From Psychrobacter sp. Choline-02u-9 (GTDB taxonomy: Bacteria > Pseudomonadota > Gammaproteobacteria > Pseudomonadales > Moraxellaceae), in the NCBI RefSeq assembly GCF_002836505.1, contig NZ_PJBF01000060.1, positions 1 to 52,198 on the forward strand: a stretch of DNA of 52,198 nucleotides, written 5' to 3'. The translations under genes and the position numbers were made by a program. Of the stretch, positions 44,701-52,198 are shown piece after piece (position 1 is the first letter of the stretch; each line of letters opens with the position of its first letter). The notes beneath the pieces were generated by a model. The model had not been told where the DNA came from and made no database searches. It saw only the letters and a program-made list of their open reading frames with translations.

Positions 44701-45570
44701 TTAGTTCACTTGCTTAGTATTAGTATCAGAATCACTTTCTTCAGCAGTTTCTGCTGCACCTAACCAACGCGCCTCAATTTCTTTAAATGTCCCTTTTTCT
44801 TTTAGTTTGGCAATACCTTCATTAACCGTTTTGATAAGCTGGGTATTTTCTTTTGCCATGAGCACCACTTGCTGGGCTGAAGGTGCATCTGCAGCTTCAT
44901 AAGGTACAATTTTCACTTTATGCTCAGGATAGCCTTTGACGATATATTGCAAGACTGGCATATCGTACAAGAAGACATCCGTATTACCTTGAACCAAATC
45001 CTGATACGCCAAAAATGCTGTAGGTCTCGAAATTAGCTCAACTGAACTGCCCATCTCTTTTAGCGTGTCTTCTTCTTTAGAGCCTTCTAACGTACCTGCT
45101 TTTAGACCTTTTATATCGTTTAAGCCTTTTATATCAAACTTACCTTCCAAATACATGATAGTAGCTGGGTTGAAAAAGTATGGTGTTGATAGACCATATC
45201 TCACTGCCCGATCGTCTTTGTAAGAAATACCAGAAATCGCTAGATCACGCTTTCCTGTTTCGACGCTATCGAACATGTCTTGCCAAGTTTCCTTATAAAA
45301 CTCGACTTTGAATCCCTGCTCTTCACCAATAGCACGAATTGAATCAACATCAGTGCCTTGCATATTGCCATAGTCATCTTGGAACGAAAAAGGCGGCAAA
45401 TCACCAGTCATGGCAACTTTCAATGTTGGCGCTGTATCAGGTAGCTTACTCACAAAGCTATCTGTGTTTTCCTTTACTGGTGCGTTTGCACTTTCTTGAG
45501 TAGCAGAATTACCACAGCCAAATAGGCCAACACTCAATAGAATTGGTAACGCTCGATATAACTGCATCAT
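44701..45570 (-). CDS. Periplasmic solute-binding lipoprotein (family 3)
   Basis: A 289-residue protein with a lipoprotein signal (lipobox LFGC, Cys19). The mature part is an SBP_bac_3 domain: LKVAMTGDLPPFSFQDDYGNMQGTDVD, EFYKETWQDMFDSVETGKRDLAISG, and RYGLSTPYFFNPATIMYL, as in amino-acid-binding proteins such as GlnH. No ABC permease or ATPase is adjacent, so it probably works as a sensor subunit and not a transporter part. It is the first gene of the five-gene operon, with AAGGA before the ATG. The ligand is unknown, most likely an amino acid or small organic acid. Confidence 0.92.
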   Translation of the reverse strand: MMQLYRALPILLSVGLFGCGNSATQESANAPVKENTDSFVSKLPDTAPTLKVAMTGDLPPFSFQDDYGNMQGTDVDSIRAIGEEQGFKVEFYKETWQDMFDSVETGKRDLAISGISYKDDRAVRYGLSTPYFFNPATIMYLEGKFDIKGLNDIKGLKAGTLEGSKEEDTLKEMGSSVELISRPTAFLAYQDLVQGNTDVFLYDMPVLQYIVKGYPEHKVKIVPYEAADAPSAQQVVLMAKENTQLIKTVNEGIAKLKEKGTFKEIEARWLGAAETAEESDSDTNTKQVN

Positions 45571-45927
45571 AATCTATCCTTGAAACCTAACGTTGTTTTA
45601 CATTTTAATTAATTGACAATCTAGCAAGGTTAAGCAATGTCTATACATATTCACTTACAGAAAGTTACGCTAGATAGTACTTGTCTAATTTCATGATTGC
45701 AATAATTATGTTTGGTCATTATTTAAGGTAAGCTATATATAGCAAAGGCTGCATATAACTATAAAAAACATATACTTGTTTATAATCAATAAATTCCATC
45801 ATATAAAATATCTATAAAATCTAATTTTGCTCTGAAGAAAAATATATAGAGTGCACAAAAAAGCACTCATACGCTATGAACGTATGAGTGCTTTTTAAAA
45901 TACAGCTATCTTAAAATCGAAACGCTT
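45571..45927. other. Region between the bcr-like gene and the signalling operon
   Basis: 357 bp without a gene. It contains the terminator at 45857-45896 and, on the minus strand, the promoter of the signalling operon. Very AT-rich at 45700-45840. Confidence 0.5.
45857..45896 (-). terminator. Terminator of the drug-exporter gene
   Basis: AAAAAAGCACTCATACG pairs with CGTATGAGTGCTTTTT around a 7-nt loop. It lies 32 nt past the stop of the minus-strand exporter gene. Confidence 0.9.
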
Positions 45928-47187
45928 TTACTCTGCGTCATCCAAATTTAAATTACGATCTATTTTCCAAATCAGGAAGGAACCGAAACTCATTAGTGAG
46001 AACAGGGCAATACCAACCTTGAGGACTGGATTGACTGGAAACAGGTTCAATAATAAACCGCCAAAGATACCGACTGAAAACATTAGCGAGCCTTGTAATG
46101 CACTTGCCATACCAGCACGGCGTTTCTGAAAAGCGAGCGCAATTGCAGAAGCATTAGGCTGAGTCAAACCCAGTCCTGCGATACAAAAGAAAATACAAGC
46201 CAGCACTAGTGGTAGCCAAGCATCCGTCCCTAAAAGCAAGCCAGTCACGAATAGCACACCCGCAGAGATAACCTGCATCATCGCCCCAAATCGCAAAATA
46301 CTTAGTATTCGAAAGCGATTGGTAAGCCATTGGTTTAACTGCGTCAAACCGACAAAACCCGCCGCATTCATTCCGAACAACCAAGCAAAATGTGTCGCTG
46401 AGACGCCATAGGTATCCATAATTAACTCTGAAGCCGAGCTGATATAGACAAACATCGCTCCCATTAACAATCCACCACCAATTGCTGGGTAATTAAAAGT
46501 CGGATCTTTTAATAAATCCCAATATTGACTGAGCACTTCTCTTGCAGGGCGTACGTTACGGTTTTCTTCAGTCAAAGTTTCAAAAAAGAAAAACTTAGTA
46601 AGTAGCAAGTTTAGAGCGCCAAATGCAGCTAAGAACCAAAATATAGAGTGCCAATCAAAAAACTGTAAGAATAGCGCGCCAAGCGATGGTGCCAATATGG
46701 GTGCTAAGCCCATCACTAAAATCATGATGGAAAAAGCTTTTGCCGTTTGTTTGGCAGTGAGGCGATCTCGAATCGCAGCGCGAGTAACTACTGCACCGAC
46801 GCACGCGCCCAATGCTTGTAAAGTACGGCCTGCAAACAGTACGTACTCATTATCAGTGGTCGCACAAAGGATAGAAGCGATAACATACAGCGTCATACCT
46901 ATATATAAGGGTTTGACACGGCCAACACGGTCACTGAATGGTCCGTAAAATAGCTGCCCAAATACCAAACCTAAAAAATATGCAGGGACAGAGTTGGCCA
47001 TAAAGGCCGTTGAAACACCGAAATCATCGGCCATCGATGGCAATGCTGGCAGATACATATCAATCGATAATGGGCCTACCGCAACCATCAGCCCAAGCAT
47101 CATAATCCATGCAACAGGCAAATCAGCAGAGCGCACTCGTTCAGAAGCGATAGGTTTGTTTGGAAGGGAGGGTTTTGAAGCAGACAT
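45928..47187 (-). CDS. MFS drug exporter, Bcr/CflA family
   Basis: A 419-residue inner-membrane proton antiporter with about 12 helices. The Bcr/CflA signature PLSIDMYLPALPSMADDFG lies near the first helix, and GQLFYGPFSDRVGRVKPLY is the loop 2-3 motif. LQALGACVGAVVTRAAIRD in helix 4-5 is also typical. Substrates of this family include bicyclomycin, sulfonamides and chloramphenicol, but the real substrate here cannot be read. No TetR or LysR regulator is adjacent. A 10-bp inverted repeat at 47349-47386 lies upstream. Confidence 0.93.
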   Translation of the reverse strand: MSASKPSLPNKPIASERVRSADLPVAWIMMLGLMVAVGPLSIDMYLPALPSMADDFGVSTAFMANSVPAYFLGLVFGQLFYGPFSDRVGRVKPLYIGMTLYVIASILCATTDNEYVLFAGRTLQALGACVGAVVTRAAIRDRLTAKQTAKAFSIMILVMGLAPILAPSLGALFLQFFDWHSIFWFLAAFGALNLLLTKFFFFETLTEENRNVRPAREVLSQYWDLLKDPTFNYPAIGGGLLMGAMFVYISSASELIMDTYGVSATHFAWLFGMNAAGFVGLTQLNQWLTNRFRILSILRFGAMMQVISAGVLFVTGLLLGTDAWLPLVLACIFFCIAGLGLTQPNASAIALAFQKRRAGMASALQGSLMFSVGIFGGLLLNLFPVNPVLKVGIALFSLMSFGSFLIWKIDRNLNLDDAE

Positions 47188-47542
47188 ATTTAGACCGTTT
47201 TATATAGTGGCTATTATTTTTGATATTTTATTTTTCGACGTTTAATTGCTTGCACGTGTTGTTAGGTAGGCTTTCGTCATTTTACTGGCTTATCCAGTAA
47301 TCAAAATAGATACCTTTAACAACAATAGTGCATCTTTACCCACATCGGTGCAAGCAGACAATGCTATATCGTGCTATCTGCTTGCATTTCAATGGCTATA
47401 AGATAATGGCGAAACAACCGTTAACAATTAAAAATCGTCAAAATAATTTATCAAAATATGTCTGGTTTTCTTAGGTAGCAATTTCTTTTATCAGAATGAA
47501 TCAAACGAAAATAACACTAGAAAATTTACTGATAGCAAAAAT
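47188..47542. other. 355-bp region between the exporter and crotonase genes
   Basis: No gene. It holds the exporter promoter and the inverted repeat at 47349-47386. No T-tailed terminator was seen for the crotonase gene. Confidence 0.5.
47349..47386. repeat. Inverted repeat TGCAAGCAGA ... TCTGCTTGCA
   Basis: Perfect 10-bp arms around an 18-nt centre, 162 bp upstream of the exporter start and 157 bp past the crotonase stop. With no T tail in either direction it is more likely a protein-binding site or RNA-processing hairpin than a terminator. Confidence 0.6.
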
Positions 47543-48355
47543 TTAGCGGAATTGGCGTTTGCCAAATAAGGTGCTGGCCTGCTTTGCTTTTCTGAGGGCA
47601 AGCTTACGATTGCGACCAAGCATCATTTTCAGCTGCCATGCTTTTTCTTTATATAAAGTCTTAGCAGGTTGATCATACATCGCATTTATCACGCGTTTGC
47701 TTGCTAGCACTGCATCAGGAGAGCGCTCTGCAAACTCGGCAGCAAGTTTTTGTGCCTGTTCAAGAGGTGCTTCACTACAGTGGCTAATCAAGCCTAACTC
47801 TTTGCCTTCATTAGCATCGATGATACGGGCGCTCATGGCGAGCTCTTTTAGAGTATCTTCTCGTAGGACCCCAAATGCTGATTGGGTCAGTCCCATATCT
47901 GGCACTAAACCCCACTTAGCTTCCATAATAGATAACTGACAATCAGGATGGCTGATACGTACGTCACAAGCCAACGCCAACTGTAACCCAGCGCCGATAC
48001 AATACCCTTCCAATACTGCTATGACGGGTACTGGCAGATCACGCCATACCAAGCACACCCGTTGGAACGCACTTTGCCATGGCTTAATCAACTCCCAAAG
48101 CGCAAATGCTGTATTCTTTGGATGATTTAAGTCCCCTAAGTCGATCCCTGCACAAAAAGTTCCCTCTGCCCCATTTAGAATGACTGCGCGTATGGTTCTG
48201 TCCTTGCTAATGCGACCTGCCAGCTTAATCAGCTCATTGATTACCTGAAAACTCATGGCATTTTTTTTATGTGGACGATTTAAGGTAACCGTCAGTATGT
48301 TGTCTGTAATACTAACTTGTAAGGTCTCATACTGGTAACTTGCAATTGCGTTCAT
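47543..48355 (-). CDS. Crotonase (enoyl-CoA hydratase/isomerase) family protein
   Basis: A 270-residue cytoplasmic protein of the crotonase superfamily. The CoA-binding and oxyanion segments TFCAGIDLGDL (about 66-76) and EGYCIGAGLQLALACDVRIS (about 116-135) are present. In place of the first catalytic Glu of hydratases (E144 in rat ECH1-type numbering) it has Gln125. Glu145 aligns with the second Glu (E164), and Asp153 sits where dienoyl-CoA isomerases have an Asp. It is therefore probably not a normal hydratase; isomerase or another CoA reaction is possible. AAGGA precedes the ATG. Confidence 0.88.
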   Translation of the reverse strand: MNAIASYQYETLQVSITDNILTVTLNRPHKKNAMSFQVINELIKLAGRISKDRTIRAVILNGAEGTFCAGIDLGDLNHPKNTAFALWELIKPWQSAFQRVCLVWRDLPVPVIAVLEGYCIGAGLQLALACDVRISHPDCQLSIMEAKWGLVPDMGLTQSAFGVLREDTLKELAMSARIIDANEGKELGLISHCSEAPLEQAQKLAAEFAERSPDAVLASKRVINAMYDQPAKTLYKEKAWQLKMMLGRNRKLALRKAKQASTLFGKRQFR

Positions 48356-48500
48356 AACAATCCTTATTAATGAATAAAATAAATCTGGTACTGATATTCA
48401 CAATATTAGCAGGCTTGTCTTTGTTGTACCGTAGTAATAACTGACTGCCACGATACTATAGTCAGTTTCATATACAGCAAACACAGGTTGTCTAGCTGAT

Positions 48501-48535
48501 AGCGATAAGCAAATCTAATGAGGTTACTTATCGCT
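48501..48535. repeat. Inverted repeat AGCGATAAG ... CTTATCGCT
   Basis: Perfect 9-bp arms and a 17-nt loop, between the crotonase gene and the hybrid kinase stop. The T run is weak in both directions. It may act as a terminator or as an RNA-stability element of the kinase mRNA. Confidence 0.5.
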
Positions 48536-48578
48536 TTCTGAACCTGCATGATTTTGTCTGTCTTGCCTTACCCTCAAC

Positions 48579-51500
48579 TTATATCATTTTCCACGTCATG
48601 TCATTTTCGCTCAAGCGATGATAATTAAGCTGCGGATAAGAAGATAAATCTACTTTTTGCAAGTTGTCTAGCGCCGTTAATAATACCTCATAATATGGCT
48701 CAATCATTGCAAATTGCACAGGTGTCGTATGCTGTACATTTAGCAAGCACTTATCTTCCAAATCTTGGCTAGCCTGACGCAATTGTGGTACACCCGTATA
48801 TCGACTACCGCCCAATATACGATGAGCAATTTGTGCCAGCATATTGCGATCATGCGATTCCCATGCCTGAATGAGTGCCTGTTTTTCATCATTGATAGTA
48901 TCGATCATCATGATAATAAGCTTGGCCGCCAATTCAGGTTTGTTCGCTGAACGAGTGAGCGCATCTTGCCAATCTAAAATGTTTGAGGTATCACTTTTGC
49001 TTATATTGTTGTTACTAAGGTCATTATTGATTTGCTCGTGTAAAGTCGTATTATCGTGAGCTGTTCTATCGTGAAAGCTTTGGTCTTGAGGCCTTTTATC
49101 TTGAGAGCTGTCGATAGACTTTGTTGGTGATTGTAGTAGTGGCGACTGACCTTGTTTTTGTAAACGTAAGCTTTCATAGCGCGGTTGAATATCACGCGCA
49201 GTATCTCGTCTATAGCCCTCACGAGGCTGACTATCGCGCAGATAGTCATCACGGATTTTTTTCAGGGATAGTGGACGGGTAATTTTCGGCTCGCTACTGA
49301 CAGAAGTACTATTACGATCTACCCCATCTCCTCTTATTATTGGATAAGTAGCGGTTGAGTCATCTGAAGACATATCTGAACTGGCTTGAGACTCTTTATT
49401 ATTTACCTTGTTAGAGAGTAAGTCGTTCGATAAATCATTGTCATTAATTGAGTAACCGCGCAGCGAGTCTATAGCAGTTAGTTCAGCCTCTGATGAGTCG
49501 GTATCCTTTACGTTAGCACCTTGTACATTAGCATCTTGTAAATTATCACTCTGCAAATCAGGATGCTGTAAGCCAAAGCTTTGCAAATCTGTATCGGGCA
49601 GCGCGGTCAATTGTGGTGTGGTACTCTTACGACCAAGCCATTTCTGTAGCACTTGCAATAACTGAGGTTGGCTAATAGGTTTGCCAACATAGTCGTTGAT
49701 ACCGCTGGCTATAAGTTTGTCACGTTCATCTGCCAACCCGTGAGCTGTCAGAGCGATAATAGGGATACGACTATCCGCATTTTCGATATTTCGAATCTGC
49801 TTAGCCGCCTCATGACCTGACATACGCGGCATTTGAATATCCATAAATATCAAATCAATATTGTCTTTGTCTTGAGTAGCCGCCTTATCGTCAGCGCTCG
49901 TGTCCTCATGATAGAACGCGCTATTTGTTTTCTTGTTTATCTCATCACGTGTTTCTGCTTTAGAGAGTTGCGTTTTATTCGATAGGCTTTGCTTATCGCT
50001 CTTGGCAGTTTTGATATTTTTGGTTTGCTGTTTACTGATAATCTCAATAGCATCAAATCCACTGCTCGCAGTAACTACCTGAATCCCTAGCTCGCTCAAT
50101 AGAGCATCAAGCACTAGTAAATTGGGCAAATGGTCATCAACTGCCAGCACAGTGACCCCTTTCCAGCGTGGTTCCTGAAGGCTTTGCGGCGTACTACGGC
50201 TTTGAGTATCGAGCATCGCATACAGCTGTCTTTTGTCTAATGGTTCATACAATATATTGGCATGATAGCGATTGAGTAGCGCTTGATCGGCCGCCACTTG
50301 GTAGCCAAACACAGCAAGCTTGCCTTGATAATGCAGACGAATTTGCTTAAGAAGCGCCATCATATCGTCTTGAGTGTCATCATCAACGATGACCCAATCC
50401 CAATAGTTACCGTGCTCTTTCAACGACTCCAGTACACCCGGCAACGAGTTGGCTTGAGTCAATTTAATTGGTAAGTATTGCAAGCTAGCCTTGAGTACTT
50501 GTATCGAAGCGGTATGATTAATCCAAACCAGTACATTAAACTCATCGGTCTCGCTTGCCAATGGCGCTAATACTGGTAATTCGATCGTCTGCCCTGTGGC
50601 CGCCTCTAGCACGTCGACATGGGCTGGCATGCGAAACCAAAAAGTCGCGCCTTGATTGGCAATATTTTCTTGAGCATTATCATGAAATCCAATATCCCCG
50701 CCCATCAAGCGCGTTAACTGTTTGGAGATGACCAGACCCAACCCTGTACCACCATACTGACGCGTGATTGATGGATCGCCTTGGCTAAAGCTTTGGAACA
50801 GCATTTTTTGATCTGCCAAAGAAATGCCTTTTCCGCTATCTTGCACGCTAATCATCAGATAATTATCACGGTGATCATCTAAGCTCACACGCACCACCAC
50901 ATCACCACTATCCGTAAATTTAATGGCATTACCAACGATATTGGTCAATACTTGCTTAAGACGTAACGCATCGCCATTGATACGCATCGGCACATCATTG
51001 TAAAACAGTACTGCCATGCGCAAACCCTTCTCCGCAGAGACAGGAGATAGCATATCAACCACATCATAAATAGTGTCATAAAGATCAAATTCATGACGAT
51101 CCAGTACTAGCTTGCCTGCCTCAATTTTAGAAAAATCTAAGACATCATTTACCAAAGCGAGCAAGTGTGCTGAGGACTTACGTATGGTCTGTACATACAA
51201 GTCCTGCTCAGGATTAAGCTCACCGTGACGTGCCAGCAAGTTAATAAAGCCATCGATACTGTTCAATGGTGTGCGCAGTTCATGACTGATATTGGCTAAA
51301 AACGCAGATTTTGCTTGGCTGGTTGAAATAGCTGCATCACGTGCATTTCGAATAGAGATGTTTTGCATCTCCATCTCATCAAATGCCAAACGTAAATCAT
51401 CCTCAGTTTGCTCGGCATGGTCTTTGAGCTCTTGAAAGCTTCTATGTAAGCGGCGCAACGTTCTGACTAGATCTTGCTGTAATAGATTCAGTTCACCATC

Positions 51501-52198
51501 TGACTCAACGGGTACAGGTTGGTATAAATTATCGACATGGGTACGCTGCAACTGCAAACGCAGCTCATAAATGGGGGCAATCCAACGTTTCGAATAGATA
51601 TTTAGACTCAATAGTAGAATCAGGATAGTAAACAAGCCAGTAATTACTAACGCCATCGCAATACGGTAGCGTGCAATGTAGAGCGGCTCATTATCCATAT
51701 CGACGAGCAGCCACAACGTCTGCCCTTCAAATTCTCCCAATACACTGCCATACGCTGTGCCTACAGGCGTTGGGCGTTGTGACAAAAAGCTTGCGGAATC
51801 ACTGATTAATGGCCACTCTTCATTGAGGCCATAACCGACTGTTGCTAGTACTTGATTGCCTTCATTAATAATAGCAATGCGCTGTACATGCTGCTCAGAC
51901 TGCATACGTCCAAGCTTATCTTGGATACCCTCTAGCGTCGTCATTGCCGCTTGCTGGGTCCTCTCTGCACTACTCCCTACTTGCTGGCGCTCTTGTTCTA
52001 GCAGCTCAGGAATCAGTTCAGCTATGACTGGCGTATAGCGAATAAGTACCGCTTCGGCCAATACTTCTTGCTCCGAGTCGCTCGCACGCATGGTTTCGTG
52101 AAATACCAAAATGCCGCCCACTGCTGCCAACACACAGATGGGCAAAAACACCAGTATGATCAGCTGACCATAAGCACTACTGGTATCGAAACGTTTTT
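48579..52198 (-). CDS. BarA/GacS-type hybrid histidine kinase (5' end outside the window)
   Basis: A long hybrid sensor kinase; the frame stays open to the window edge (KRFDTSSAYGQLIILVFL precedes the first listed residue), so the start is outside. Residue numbers count from the codon at 52151. Membrane helices lie at the edge and at about 163-185, with a periplasmic domain between. A HAMP-like region follows, then HisKA with His290 (NISHELRTPLN) and an ATPase with GNAIKF and GGTGLGL. A degenerate receiver (about 538-650) has lost the acidic pair. The true receiver (about 667-840) has Asp771, with a 55-residue charged insertion before it. A long disordered linker (about 843-1055) leads to a C-terminal Hpt with His1110 (IAHRILGGSRYTG). 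This matches BarA/GacS, which signals to UvrY/GacA; the cognate regulator is not here. Confidence 0.93.
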   Translation of the reverse strand, partial: KRFDTSSAYGQLIILVFLPICVLAAVGGILVFHETMRASDSEQEVLAEAVLIRYTPVIAELIPELLEQERQQVGSSAERTQQAAMTTLEGIQDKLGRMQSEQHVQRIAIINEGNQVLATVGYGLNEEWPLISDSASFLSQRPTPVGTAYGSVLGEFEGQTLWLLVDMDNEPLYIARYRIAMALVITGLFTILILLLSLNIYSKRWIAPIYELRLQLQRTHVDNLYQPVPVESDGELNLLQQDLVRTLRRLHRSFQELKDHAEQTEDDLRLAFDEMEMQNISIRNARDAAISTSQAKSAFLANISHELRTPLNSIDGFINLLARHGELNPEQDLYVQTIRKSSAHLLALVNDVLDFSKIEAGKLVLDRHEFDLYDTIYDVVDMLSPVSAEKGLRMAVLFYNDVPMRINGDALRLKQVLTNIVGNAIKFTDSGDVVVRVSLDDHRDNYLMISVQDSGKGISLADQKMLFQSFSQGDPSITRQYGGTGLGLVISKQLTRLMGGDIGFHDNAQENIANQGATFWFRMPAHVDVLEAATGQTIELPVLAPLASETDEFNVLVWINHTASIQVLKASLQYLPIKLTQANSLPGVLESLKEHGNYWDWVIVDDDTQDDMMALLKQIRLHYQGKLAVFGYQVAADQALLNRYHANILYEPLDKRQLYAMLDTQSRSTPQSLQEPRWKGVTVLAVDDHLPNLLVLDALLSELGIQVVTASSGFDAIEIISKQQTKNIKTAKSDKQSLSNKTQLSKAETRDEINKKTNSAFYHEDTSADDKAATQDKDNIDLIFMDIQMPRMSGHEAAKQIRNIENADSRIPIIALTAHGLADERDKLIASGINDYVGKPISQPQLLQVLQKWLGRKSTTPQLTALPDTDLQSFGLQHPDLQSDNLQDANVQGANVKDTDSSEAELTAIDSLRGYSINDNDLSNDLLSNKVNNKESQASSDMSSDDSTATYPIIRGDGVDRNSTSVSSEPKITRPLSLKKIRDDYLRDSQPREGYRRDTARDIQPRYESLRLQKQGQSPLLQSPTKSIDSSQDKRPQDQSFHDRTAHDNTTLHEQINNDLSNNNISKSDTSNILDWQDALTRSANKPELAAKLIIMMIDTINDEKQALIQAWESHDRNMLAQIAHRILGGSRYTGVPQLRQASQDLEDKCLLNVQHTTPVQFAMIEPYYEVLLTALDNLQKVDLSSYPQLNYHRLSENDMTWKMI

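Noticed and set aside
44701..45570. Part of an ABC amino-acid transporter
   Set aside because: No permease or ATPase gene is adjacent; the next gene in the operon is a kinase.

Overview
The window reads as a chromosomal segment of a Psychrobacter-like gammaproteobacterium (Moraxellaceae). This is an inference from gene content and order (trpE; FHA protein; prfC; polA; hemH; metX-metW; serA next to an FAD-linked 2-hydroxyacid dehydrogenase; ileS-lspA; rpsB-tsf; hflX; a BarA/GacS-type kinase), moderately AT-rich DNA, Asn/Asp-rich proteins, and many rho-independent terminators with A-runs and T-runs on both sides. I see no insertion sequence, prophage, integrase, CRISPR array or rRNA. The segment is core genome with a few accessory or lineage-specific genes.

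Layout. 1-1.4 kb: a DUF6122 membrane protein and a four-tRNA operon (Thr-UGU, Tyr-GUA, Gly-UCC, Thr-GGU; minus strand) with a clear stable-RNA promoter. 1.5-8.3 kb (minus): trpE, an FHA protein with a C-terminal membrane anchor, a DUF3298 protein, prfC, a lipoprotein. 8.6-13.7 kb (plus): ohr, polA, a small membrane protein, an acidic Asp/Asn-rich protein. 13.8-18.3 kb: hemH (minus), then metX-metW (overlapping) and a Sel1-repeat protein. 18.5-22.7 kb: trhO, serA (minus) and the divergent FAD dehydrogenase that probably recycles the 2-hydroxyglutarate made by SerA. 22.8-26.4 kb: a membrane-anchored BLUF photoreceptor (minus), a GNAT-nitrilase fusion, a membrane-tethered thioredoxin-like protein. 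26.8-32.9 kb: ileS-lspA, a cold-shock/DUF1294 protein (minus), fkpB, a Tas-like aldo-keto reductase. 33.1-38.4 kb: a PlsC-like acyltransferase (minus), hflX, lrgA-lrgB, a lytic transglycosylase. 38.6-40.7 kb: rpsB-tsf (minus).

41.1-45.6 kb (minus) holds the locus I find most interesting. It is a compact five-gene signalling cassette: a lipoprotein solute-binding protein, a membrane histidine kinase with a PAS-like region, an Hpt-like domain and a CheA-type ATPase but no CheW-like domain, a stand-alone CheY-like receiver, and two tandem CheX-like phosphatases. No MCP, CheW, CheR, CheB or motility gene is nearby. It looks like a self-contained ligand-sensing phosphorelay with its own signal termination and an unknown output. 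45.9-52.2 kb (minus): a Bcr/CflA-type drug exporter, a crotonase-family protein, and a BarA/GacS-type hybrid kinase whose 5' end runs off the window.

Start codons were moved from the longest open frame where a Shine-Dalgarno site or family alignment favoured another codon (prfC, polA, trhO, ileS, lspA, tsf, the PlsC-like gene and others). Three genes (metX, hflX and the 178-residue membrane protein) appear to start at TTG behind good ribosome-binding sites.
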